32,125 bases of DNA from Plectonema cf. radiosum LEGE 06105. GTDB lineage: Bacteria; Cyanobacteriota; Cyanobacteriia; Cyanobacteriales; Nostocaceae. Location of the stretch: positions 1-32,125 of the forward strand of contig NZ_JADEWL010000078.1 in NCBI RefSeq assembly GCF_015207665.1. Reading direction: 5' to 3'. Position 1 is the first letter of the stretch. Every line of letters starts with the position of its first letter. The translations under genes were made by a program, and so were the position numbers. Under the pieces are notes generated by a model. That model saw nothing but the letters and a program-made list of their open reading frames with translations. It made no database searches and was not told where the DNA came from. This document shows positions 7,482 to 14,625 of the stretch, one piece after another.

Positions 7482-7502
7482 CTCCGAAGGAGTATCGCGC
7501 TT
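7467..7502 (+). repeat. Short palindromic repeat inside the ParM-like gene, carrying a stop codon and a ribosome site
   Basis: The element GCGTTCACGAAGTGACTCCG + AAGGAGTATCGCGCTT is 36 nt, a multiple of three, and includes the perfect small stem ACTCC-GAA-GGAGT. In frame it reads Ala-Phe-Thr-Lys-stop-Leu-Arg-Arg. A single C-to-T change in CGA would explain the TGA. AAGGAG at 7487-7492 stands 10 nt before ATG 7503. Confidence 0.75.
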
Positions 7503-7763
7503 ATGAGTTGGTTAACAGAAGTATTACCGAACAAAAACGAATTGGATGAGGTGATTATTTGTGGTGGTACGGCTGATTACCTGCGAGAAGAGTTAGATTC
7601 AGTGTTTCCAACAACACCTATAGTTTGGCATGGTGGCGTGGAAGTGCCACAAACTTTAAACGAGCAGTGGTTGGGAAATCGTTTAGCTGATGTGTGGGCA
7701 TTATCGGTATATCACGGTATTAAAGTTCGAGCTATTGGGAGGAGGGGAACAGCGGGGGAGTGA
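7503..7763 (+). CDS. C-terminal part of the ParM-like actin, possibly re-initiated
   Basis: 86 residues in the same frame as 6615-7481. NELDEVIICGGTADYLREEL carries the adenosine motif (I-C-G-G-T) of actin-like ATPases, followed by GNRLADVWALSVYHGIKV, typical of the end of the family. ATG 7503 has AAGGAG 10 nt upstream, provided by the repeat, and the stop of the first part lies 21 nt upstream, so coupled re-initiation is possible. The last residues (RRGTAGE) run into the purine-rich tract at 7755-7799, where the native end may have been replaced. Confidence 0.7.
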   Translation: MSWLTEVLPNKNELDEVIICGGTADYLREELDSVFPTTPIVWHGGVEVPQTLNEQWLGNRLADVWALSVYHGIKVRAIGRRGTAGE

Positions 7764-7799
7764 GGGAGTGAGGGAGTGAGGGAGTGAGAGAGGGAGGGG
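7755..7799 (+). repeat. GAGGGAGT octamer tract; left arm of a 21-bp perfect inverted repeat
   Basis: GGGAGTGA-type units repeat about four times. The segment 7778-7798 is the exact reverse complement of 8254-8274. The two arms flank the four-helix-bundle gene on the opposite strand. Confidence 0.85.
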
Positions 7800-7808
7800 T
7801 ATAAGTAA

Positions 7809-8201
7809 TCAATTTTTATTCGTTATAATCCATTTTTCGGAGTTGTTCATCATGTTCACTAACATTCCTAAAATAGAATCATATTTTTTGTATATCTCTC
7901 GTCCTGGTTCTCTGTCTAAATAATTACATCGAACGGCAAATTCTATCCACGTTTGGGTTTCTGCTGCTTCAGATGTACAGTCACTTATTTTTGCAACAAA
8001 TGCTGCTTGATACATCCGTTTGCGCCATGCTTCCGCTAAGTTCGCACACACTGAACGAGAAGACCTTCTTATCTGATCTGTTAGAGAATAACGTTCTTCT
8101 TGGGGAAACTTTTTAGATAGTTCAAAAATTTCCATAGCAGTATCAAATGCTGTCCGATAAACATCTAAATCTTTATGAGAACGTAATGATTGTCTTACCA
8201 T
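7809..8201 (-). CDS. Four-helix-bundle protein (S23 / 23S rRNA intervening-sequence-protein family)
   Basis: 130 residues with the family signature: SHKDLDVYRTAFDTAMEIFE at the start, then SLTDQIRRSSRSVCANLAEA and helices to the end. The fold is all-helical and oligomeric; relatives are encoded in 23S rRNA intervening sequences and as accessory proteins of diversity-generating retroelements, but most cyanobacterial copies stand alone with unknown function. It is on the strand opposite to its neighbours and enclosed by 21-bp inverted repeats. It therefore looks like a cassette dropped into the segregation operon. No reverse transcriptase or variable repeat is present. Confidence 0.85.
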   Translation of the reverse strand: MVRQSLRSHKDLDVYRTAFDTAMEIFELSKKFPQEERYSLTDQIRRSSRSVCANLAEAWRKRMYQAAFVAKISDCTSEAAETQTWIEFAVRCNYLDREPGREIYKKYDSILGMLVNMMNNSEKWIITNKN

Positions 8202-8253
8202 TTACAACAGATTTTAAATTGGGAAATATAGTACGATTATACTGCAAAACATT

Positions 8254-8283
8254 CCCTCCCTCTCTCACTCCCTCCCTCCTCCC
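8254..8283 (+). repeat. Pyrimidine tract; right arm of the 21-bp inverted repeat
   Basis: 8254-8274 is the perfect reverse complement of 7778-7798. The match ends at 8253 and 8275. Further CCCTCC units follow up to 8283. Confidence 0.85.
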
Positions 8284-8297
8284 TAAACCCAAAAAAT

Positions 8298-8782
8298 ATG
8301 AACAAAAAGAAAGATTTCACATGGCGCTATCAACCACCGCTCAATTCAGACAGAGCAAAAATGCTTAGTTACATTCAGAACGAGAAATTGCATCCATTTC
8401 AAGATAAAACCGTAATGATAATTACTGCTCTCAATGCTTACTATATGGCTTTAGCACTATACAGCGAAGATAGTCATTCTCATGAAACTCTAGAACTGAT
8501 ATTTCTAGATTCAGTAAAGGCGATAGCCCGAAGGGCGACGCTTTGCGTATCGCCAATCACTTACAGTACGTGAGCATTGCTATAAAAGTAGATTCCTCTT
8601 CAGTTGGTAATGTTTTGTCTACTGTGTTTGGGGGATTAGAAAACAGTAAGAAAGCATCCGAAAAGCCATTGAATTCTAATATTGAGTTACCACCGTCGGA
8701 TGTTCATAAAGAAATGGATGATTTTGACTTAAAAGTATGGAATTTGGCGGGAATGACAACAGATAGCGAAGTCTTTGATTAG
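8298..8782 (+). pseudogene. Small segregation-operon protein (possible ParR-like adaptor) split by a 35-bp repeat
   Basis: The first frame (8298 onward) reads MNKKKDFTWRYQPPLNSDRA... to LELIFLDSVK and then runs into repeat sequence and stops at 8571-8573. The second frame carries NHLQYVSIAIKVDSSSVGNV... and ends at 8782. Deleting 8520-8554 joins the frames exactly at Lys-Asn and gives one 149-residue protein. I do not recognise the family. Its position after a ParM-like gene and its basic, polar N-terminus allow a ParR-like adaptor role, but this is inference. It ends 16 bp before the MinD/ParA-like start, so they were probably one operon. Confidence 0.7.
8520..8554 (+). repeat. 35-bp short palindromic repeat interrupting the gene at 8298
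   Basis: GGCGATAGCCCGAAGGGCGA is followed by CGCTTTGCGTATCGCC. The ends GGCGATA/TATCGCC form an outer stem and GCCC-GAA-GGGC an inner stem. The element has the same plan as those at 5109-5140 and 7467-7502. Its length (2 mod 3) accounts exactly for the frame change. Confidence 0.8.
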
Positions 8783-8798
8783 GAGGAATCAGTTAACT

Positions 8799-9536
8799 AT
8801 GGCGAGAATTCATTTAATTGATGGTGAAAAAGGGGGGGTGGGAAAGTCGTTATTTACCCGTGTCATGGTGCAGTACGCTATTGATAAGAAGCTGGAACAT
8901 ACTTTAGTTGATGCAGATATAACGAATCAAGATGTTAAACGTTTCTATAATTATGCTGTTGATGCTGAATTTAGTGAAGCTGTAAACAAGGGAGATAAGG
9001 CTGACATCATTTTTGAATTAGCCAGAAAGCAACCCGTTATCGTCAATCTTCCCGCGAACGTATTTCCTCAAGTTAAGAACTGGATAAAAAAGGGACGTTT
9101 ATTAGAAGTAGCAGACAAATATGATGTAGATATTTGTAAATGGTTTGTATGTGACGGCGGTTTTGAATCTATCGATTTATTTTACCAATCTTTGAAATTA
9201 TACAAAGATAAAATGCTCCATATTTTTGTAAGAAATTTAGGTAAAACTGATGATTGGAGCTTTTTGAAAGATAATACTACTTACAAAGATTTATGTAAAA
9301 AGCATGAAAAAACTTTAAAAATCATTGATTTTCCAATGCTATATCCGGGAGATAGATATTTTATCGACTCAAATAAGTTTCGGTTTGATGCAATAGAAAT
9401 TGGAGAAAAGATGCCTATAATGTCGCAGCAAAGATTATCTACTTTTTTAGAAGAATCAAATCAAGCAATAGAAAATACTCAAATGTGGGTTAAGGAGAAA
9501 AAATCAGCTAAAAATAGTAGTTCTCAAAGTAGCTAG
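8799..9536 (+). CDS. MinD/ParA-like P-loop ATPase
   Basis: 245 residues. The deviant Walker A motif KGGVGKS sits in MARIHLIDGEKGGVGKSLF at the N-terminus, followed by the Walker A'-like TLVDADITNQDV and a VIVNLPANVFPQV strand in the Walker B position. The family includes ParA, MinD and VirC1-like proteins that place plasmids or relaxosomes in the cell. ATG 8799 has AGGAGG 12 nt upstream; the TTG 8775 in frame is rejected. The tail (KEKKSAKNSSSQSS) is disordered. Given the actin gene upstream, it may serve mobilization or positioning rather than classical ParABS partition. Confidence 0.85.
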   Translation: MARIHLIDGEKGGVGKSLFTRVMVQYAIDKKLEHTLVDADITNQDVKRFYNYAVDAEFSEAVNKGDKADIIFELARKQPVIVNLPANVFPQVKNWIKKGRLLEVADKYDVDICKWFVCDGGFESIDLFYQSLKLYKDKMLHIFVRNLGKTDDWSFLKDNTTYKDLCKKHEKTLKIIDFPMLYPGDRYFIDSNKFRFDAIEIGEKMPIMSQQRLSTFLEESNQAIENTQMWVKEKKSAKNSSSQSS

Positions 9537-9604
9537 GTCAAATTTATAATTGCTTTCTGTTTAATTATTTCGTGATATTTTATCAGAGATAAAAGGCAAA
9601 ATTC

Positions 9605-10609
9605 ATGAATTATGAGCTTCAGACTTTACACTCAACAAATCAAGCTTTTAACTGTGAAGTGATAACTAGTGAGAAAGAGCAATACATGGGAAGATTATAT
9701 GTTCTTACCACCGAAGATAGTATATTACAGCATTTAGGAATTAAATCGGAATGGTTTCTTGCTCATCAAGAAGCAGATGTATTAATTAGCGGACACATTA
9801 ACCGTGAAGGTAAATGGAGTTTATCATCCTACCGAAATTTAGAACCAAGTTTTGAATACACAACTCGTAATCAAATATTTGACCAAGTTTTTAGTCCGGA
9901 GTATGTGTGGGAATTAGCGCATTTACGTGAAGAACTAATTTCAAATATATCTCAGGTTGTAAATAGCTCTGATGATTCAAGTAGTAATGAAGATGATGAA
10001 GATAATACAATCAATAAGAAAGACGTAGCTGTTATGGCAGAGCAACTAAGTATTAGTCCTGAGAATCTAAATGCTTTAAGGGATTTAATTATTCATTCTT
10101 TTTCTGATGAATTAGTTATTTTAGAACAAGAATTAGAAATAGAAATGCACAACAATCATCTATATAACGAACAACAATCAGCAGTAAACACCACAAACAT
10201 AACTGAAATTATGAATTACTTTCAACGTGAAGCTGCTCCAAAATTAGATGAAAATGAATTATTTCATGCTCAAATAGATTTAACTGAAAGAATCATGGAT
10301 GAGTACGAGAGGCAAAATATTGATGAGTTTGTCTTTAAACCTTTTGGAATTGTCACAATCAATGTTGAAGATAGTTGTTGTAGTTTGCGTGATGAGGAAG
10401 ATGGACATACTATATTTACTGCAACTTTCGACGCTGATATTATTCATGGTTTGAGTGATATTGATGCACCTTTTATTGAGATGATTTTGCATCAATTCGA
10501 TAGAGAAGATTTTCCACGAGCAAGAAACGCAATGAAAGAAGAACGCTCAGTTAACGAAGCTGATAAGCTCGAAATTAAGCAGCAAACAGGAATTGATTAT
10601 GGTGCATAG
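9605..10609 (+). CDS. Acidic cytoplasmic protein of unknown function
   Basis: 334 residues, not recognised. The N-terminal 110 residues look like a folded beta-rich domain (FNCEVITSEKEQYMGRLYVL, DVLISGHINREGKW). A strongly acidic serine-rich linker follows (SSDDSSSNEDDEDN, about 122-136), then two mostly helical acidic parts. No signal peptide or membrane segment. The stop overlaps the start of the following membrane-protein gene by about 11 bp, so the two are translationally coupled and probably work together. Association with the upstream ParA-like ATPase is likely from position only. Confidence 0.75.
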   Translation: MNYELQTLHSTNQAFNCEVITSEKEQYMGRLYVLTTEDSILQHLGIKSEWFLAHQEADVLISGHINREGKWSLSSYRNLEPSFEYTTRNQIFDQVFSPEYVWELAHLREELISNISQVVNSSDDSSSNEDDEDNTINKKDVAVMAEQLSISPENLNALRDLIIHSFSDELVILEQELEIEMHNNHLYNEQQSAVNTTNITEIMNYFQREAAPKLDENELFHAQIDLTERIMDEYERQNIDEFVFKPFGIVTINVEDSCCSLRDEEDGHTIFTATFDADIIHGLSDIDAPFIEMILHQFDREDFPRARNAMKEERSVNEADKLEIKQQTGIDYGA

Positions 10610-11267
10610 TTTGCGAAAAGCAAAAAACGAAAGTTATCTAAATCGTTTACTTGAAGGGAAAGATGCTGATTTTCAAAGACGGGTTTTAGCGGTAGCAGTT
10701 GAGCATGGGTTATCTACAAGCGACCCTTTATTCCTAATAATGTTGTCAACTGGTCAGCTTCAGGTGCTGTTAGAAGATAAACCCAATGAATTCAACCAAT
10801 TGTTTCAACGTTGGTCGGAAGCTATTTACGACCATTTGGAGAAAGCTAAGCGTACTGCTGTTAGCGGACAGGAAGTAGAAATCCGCTCGATGGTCAACCG
10901 ACTTATAAAACATTGCGGCGAATCGAAAGAGCGAAGCCGTCTGAGGGTAATGTTACCAGCGATGGGATTACTTGTAGCTGCAATTGGATTTGGTGTTTTG
11001 ACTGGTTTATCTGTTCGGGTATGGTTGGATGGTGGATATGCTTCTGAAAAACCCAAGTTACTAACAGTTGCAGAGGTGGAAAGTTTGCGGTGGGTAAAAG
11101 GTTCTCAAGGTCAGTTAGCACGGAATATTATTATTTGGAATTCTGAAAGTTTAACTAATTTAAACTGTACTAAAATTCCCGAACAAAAGGCTTTAGTAAA
11201 GAATGTAAAAGGTGAAAATATTTCTAATACAAGTGACTATTGTTTATTGCGAGTGAAACCTCCTTAA
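10599..11267 (+). CDS. Single-pass membrane protein of unknown function in the segregation/mobilization operon
   Basis: About 222 residues from ATG 10599 (TTG 10593 and GTG 10602 are alternatives). Residues about 1-120 are helical and basic (LRKAKNESYLNRLLEGKDAD, EAIYDHLEKAKRTAVSG). One transmembrane segment follows, VMLPAMGLLVAAIGFGVLTG, near residues 126-145, preceded by the positively charged ESKERSRLR, so the N-terminal domain is probably cytoplasmic and the last 75 residues, with two cysteines, outside. The start overlaps the preceding acidic gene. Family not identified; it might anchor the ParA-like/acidic protein pair to the membrane. Confidence 0.75.
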   Translation: MVHSLRKAKNESYLNRLLEGKDADFQRRVLAVAVEHGLSTSDPLFLIMLSTGQLQVLLEDKPNEFNQLFQRWSEAIYDHLEKAKRTAVSGQEVEIRSMVNRLIKHCGESKERSRLRVMLPAMGLLVAAIGFGVLTGLSVRVWLDGGYASEKPKLLTVAEVESLRWVKGSQGQLARNIIIWNSESLTNLNCTKIPEQKALVKNVKGENISNTSDYCLLRVKPP

Positions 11268-11344
11268 GAAAAAGTAATTTTTTCAACAAAGACAATATTT
11301 TGATAAAGCTACTTAATACAAACCAATCAAATTTGGAGTGAATA

Positions 11345-12124
11345 ATGGAAGAATTGAACTATGATTATCATCAAAAAGAACATTACGACTTACCAATAAA
11401 TAATCAATTAGAAATAAATTCAACAGTCAATTATCCTCAAAGTGCTTTTCAAGGTACAGATAAAATTCGCATAGTAATTATTGAAGACTTAGAACTTACA
11501 CTTATTGGCATTAGGACAGCATTACATCAATATGAAAATATCGAAATTGTTGGAGATGCCCTTAATGCAAAAGATGGTTTGACGCTATTAAATAGAACAC
11601 AACCCCAAATTGTCATTATTGATATTGGTTTACCATCCTTAAATGGGATTCAACTAATAAGAGAAATTAAAACAAAATATCCAAAAATGAAAGTCATAAT
11701 TTTGACTTTGAATTCAGATAAAGAAACTGTATTAACGGCATTTGCTGCGGGTGCTAATTCCTACTGTATGAAAGATATTAAATTCGATAAATTAATTGAA
11801 GCGATACATCTAACCTATCTTGGTAAAACTTGGATTGACCCCACTGTCGCACATTTTGTACTTGAACAAGCTCTTTTTAATTCACTACATTTTAATAAAT
11901 CCAGTTTAGATGAAGAAATGCTCAATCTATATACCTTAACGGGTAGGGAATTGGAGATATTACGGTTGATTGTGGATGGAAGTACTAATGGGGCGATCGC
12001 CGATCAACTTCACATCACTATTGGAACTGTAAAAAGTCACGTTCGCAATATTCTTAACAAAGTCGGTGCTGAAGACCGCACTCAAGCAGCAGTTCATGCT
12101 TTGCGTTACGGCTTAGTAGATTGA
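11345..12124 (+). CDS. NarL/LuxR-type response regulator, orphan
   Basis: 259 residues: a polar 38-residue N-terminal extension, a receiver domain (about 40-160) and a LuxR-type HTH (about 196-259). The receiver has all switch residues: acidic pair Glu47-Asp48, phospho-acceptor Asp93 in IIDIGLPSLNG, Thr121 and Lys143. The HTH reads LTGRELEILRLIVDGSTNGA then IGTVKSHVRNILNKVGAEDR. TTTGGAGTG precedes ATG 11345. No histidine kinase gene is in the window, so it answers to a kinase encoded elsewhere or acts on local promoters. Confidence 0.95.
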   Translation: MEELNYDYHQKEHYDLPINNQLEINSTVNYPQSAFQGTDKIRIVIIEDLELTLIGIRTALHQYENIEIVGDALNAKDGLTLLNRTQPQIVIIDIGLPSLNGIQLIREIKTKYPKMKVIILTLNSDKETVLTAFAAGANSYCMKDIKFDKLIEAIHLTYLGKTWIDPTVAHFVLEQALFNSLHFNKSSLDEEMLNLYTLTGRELEILRLIVDGSTNGAIADQLHITIGTVKSHVRNILNKVGAEDRTQAAVHALRYGLVD

Positions 12125-12153
12125 AAAATTTATTACAACGGACGAGGAAACAT

Positions 12154-13022
12154 TATGACTCAGCTTCTTTTGGATGATATCTTACAGCAAATAAAACAAG
12201 AAATTGAAATCGATGCCCAAGGTCGTGGAAAAGCTAGCATTCGGGCTACAGCCTTTCTTAGCTGGTGTAAGCGATACGGCACTAAGAAAAGCTTTTAACA
12301 GTGCGAACCTGGAAACTTCTAAATTGGCTATAAAGCTTATGGGTCAAGGGTTTAGTAGTGCAAACCTGAGCGATTGGTCGGGCATTGGAATTCCTGATAT
12401 TGCAGTTTCCATAATTTTGGAATACTTTGCTTTTGACGCTGGTAGGCATTGTACACAATAGGCTAATTTAGCATATAAAGCCTTTGCTTCTGTGGGAATT
12501 CGTACTTGGATGCGGCAAATTAAGGCTTGGCAAGAATCAACAGAATACGTAAAGTCGCCACAGCCCAGTGTAAAAGATATTTCCGAAGCCATATCATCTG
12601 TATTTTGCATGGGAACAGTTGAGCCAAATCTTGTTCAAGGTTTGATTGCCAATGAAATTGGTAAAGCTTATCCCCAGTTGAAAAATCAGATGGAAGCGGT
12701 GAAACAACTGCTGCCAATGCCTGTTGAAGATGAGTTAATAACTGTTACTAACCTTGCCAAGTTATATATGAAACGCGCTGGTAATAGATTGAGTTCAAAT
12801 AATACCAACCAGGGTAATGCAAAAGTGATGAACGATATTTTGATCAGTCGGGGGATGCAAATTAGAAATCCGAACCTCAATGCTAAAAAGAATGGTCAAC
12901 CTTTATATTTACCGACACAGTTGGGTAAGCAGTATGGAAAAGTTGTTTTGCAAGAAGCAAAAGGAAGTAATAAAACTATTCAGCAATTACGGTGGTTTCC
13001 ATCTGTTTTGGATGCGATCTGA
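12154..13022 (+). pseudogene. Antirepressor-like DNA-binding protein gene with a frameshift and a nonsense codon
   Basis: The gene starts at ATG 12154 after GAGG (MTQLLLDDILQQIKQEIEID...). Near 12250-12262 the frame shifts by one base: KASIRATA continues as LAGVSDTALRKAF in the next frame. A TAG at 12459-12461, most simply a CAG mutation (context HCTQ-stop-ANLAYKAFASVG), interrupts it again. The remainder to 13022 is open. The N-terminal part looks like a cyanobacterial HTH protein (SANLETSKLAIKLMGQGF, GIPDIAVSIILEY). The C-terminal end (QPLYLPTQLGKQYGKVVL...QQLRWFPSVL) resembles the C-terminal domain of phage antirepressors. It is probably inactive. Confidence 0.75.
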
Positions 13023-13037
13023 TAATATACTTTTTGA

Positions 13038-13101
13038 AGTGCGAACCTAGAACCATGAAAATTGGCTATAAACGATATGGGATAAGAGTTTTAGGGTGCG
13101 A
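13038..13101 (+). pseudogene. Second, more decayed fragment of the antirepressor-like gene
   Basis: This stretch aligns without gaps to 12300-12363 (both begin AGTGCGAACCT and share ATTGGCTATAAA and TATGGG). In frame it reads SANLEP-stop-KLAIND MG-stop, matching SANLETSKLAIKLMGQ of the first copy, so it is a protein-coding remnant rather than a chance match. Confidence 0.65.
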
Positions 13102-13138
13102 GCTAAGATTTTGATCGCAATCCACAGACCGAATAAAC

Positions 13139-13171
13139 GCGATGGTCAAAGACCGCTCCTTCGGAGCATCG
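13139..13171 (+). repeat. Possible further member of the palindromic repeat family
   Basis: GCGATGGTCAAAGACCGCTC is followed by CTTCGGAGCATCG, with the stem GCTCC-TTC-GGAGC, the same central hairpin type as the ParM-gene element. It lies in the 227-bp stretch between the decayed antirepressor fragment and the protease gene, which shows no gene and otherwise holds a HIP1 site at 13262. Confidence 0.5.
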
Positions 13172-13328
13172 TACACTCTCAAAACCAAAACGCAATCGCA
13201 TATCTTACCAAAAAGCTTGTTGTTGGACATCGCACTCCCTATAATTTTCACTCTCTATCGTGCGATCGCTGTCTTGTGGAATTGAGATCGGGCGAGGCAA
13301 TTTTACCCGCAACAGCAACAAAGCCATT

Positions 13329-14489
13329 TTATTCCTGAGAAATCACAGCCTGTAAACTGTAATTACCAGACTCTCCTGCTTCAAAGGTGTTAGCTATCAG
13401 ATAGTAAACGCCATTTTCCGGCAAAGTTACGGTTAATCTAGCATTAAAATCCTTTGGAGAAATGTCGTCGTTTTGCCCTACTAGCGTCTCTTTAGCAGGA
13501 AGCAGTAGGTATAAATGAGAATCTATCTGCTGACTAGACATTTCAATATTTATTTTTTGCCCTGCTTTCCCTTCAAATGCATAAATGTGGAAATAGCTAT
13601 TGTTTGGGAAAGTGCGATCGCCTGGTTTTAAAGTCGCTTGTATCGCTTGACCATTCAAAGTTAAATCCTGTTCTTGATTATTACTAGGTCTTTGGCGCTG
13701 AGTCACTAATTGAGCATTGCCCTGTTCTACGGCTACCAAAAAAGGACGAACTATATCTGTAGGTATTGCTAAACTAATGCCAATAAATCTTTTAATCTCG
13801 GTATCATTCAAAATCCAAGTATTGACACCAATTACTTGACCATTCGAGTTGAGTAACGGTCCTCCTGAATTACCAGGATTAATAGCAGCATCATGTTGAA
13901 TAAGATTTGATTTTGTATCAATGCGGCTGATAACCCCAGAGGTTAAAGTATTTTGTAATTCCAGATCCAGGGGAGTACCAATAGCATAGACGGATTGACC
14001 AACTTTCATTGAACCGGGAGATGCTAAAGGTAGGAAGGGCAAATTTTTCTGATTGCGAATTTTGAGCGCTGCTAAATCCAAGCCATCAGATGCAAAACCA
14101 ACCACATCAGCTAATACTTGTTTACCATCGGCAAGCACTACTGCTACTGTTTTAGGACTATCTTGAACAACGTGAGCATTAGTCAAAACAAGACCATCTG
14201 GACTAACAATAAAACCACTACCATGTCCTCCTGTCCCAAGAGCAATAGCAACTACAGCTGGGCTAGCTTTTTCATAAAGACGAATCCGATTTTTTTCCTC
14301 AGAGTTTTTTGCTATGAGAGTTTTTGATTGTGTTTTGTTAATATTTTTAACTAGCGAACTAGATTGAAATTTTTGAGTATCCTTAGTGATTTTTGGCAAT
14401 TGATAGCTCAACACATTTTCGATACCAAAAGTACTAATTATAGTAGTCAAAATTGTTGCAGTTCCTATCTTTAATAATTTGCGTTTCAT
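13329..14489 (-). CDS. Exported HhoA/DegP-like serine protease with C-terminal PPC-type domain
   Basis: 386 residues from ATG 14489 (TTG 14504 is less likely). A Sec-type signal (MKRKLLKIGTATILTTIIS) is followed by a trypsin-like domain with the full triad: His106 in LTNAHVV, Asp138 in GLDLAAL and Ser208 in GNSGGPLL. No PDZ domain follows; instead residues about 285-386 (LKPGDRTFPNNSYFHIYAF ... YYLIANTFEAGESGNYSLQA) match the bacterial pre-peptidase C-terminal beta-sandwich. Probably a periplasmic or outer-surface protease. It lies downstream of two TPR-protease genes on the same strand, 121 bp away, and may be co-expressed with them. Confidence 0.9.
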   Translation of the reverse strand: MKRKLLKIGTATILTTIISTFGIENVLSYQLPKITKDTQKFQSSSLVKNINKTQSKTLIAKNSEEKNRIRLYEKASPAVVAIALGTGGHGSGFIVSPDGLVLTNAHVVQDSPKTVAVVLADGKQVLADVVGFASDGLDLAALKIRNQKNLPFLPLASPGSMKVGQSVYAIGTPLDLELQNTLTSGVISRIDTKSNLIQHDAAINPGNSGGPLLNSNGQVIGVNTWILNDTEIKRFIGISLAIPTDIVRPFLVAVEQGNAQLVTQRQRPSNNQEQDLTLNGQAIQATLKPGDRTFPNNSYFHIYAFEGKAGQKINIEMSSQQIDSHLYLLLPAKETLVGQNDDISPKDFNARLTVTLPENGVYYLIANTFEAGESGNYSLQAVISQE

Positions 14490-14625
14490 TGCAGGCTTTC
14501 TCAATAATTAATAGCTTTACTATTCATCATCTTATTTGTCTTCACCAACCCCAGTCGAAATTTGAGAATAAATTCTCTCAGGTGAGACTAGGATTGATTT
14601 TGGTGAAGTTTTTTTCAACAACAAC

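Noticed and set aside
7809-8201. Four-helix-bundle gene as the Avd of a diversity-generating retroelement
   Set aside because: No reverse transcriptase, template repeat or variable repeat is present in the window.
9573-9585. TGATA-TTT-TATCA palindrome before the acidic protein gene
   Set aside because: Arms of 5 bp in AT-rich sequence; no further support as an operator or terminator.
13096-13338. 80-codon plus-strand ORF between the pseudogene fragment and the protease
   Set aside because: No protein-like composition, crosses a palindromic repeat and a HIP1 site, and overlaps the protease end.
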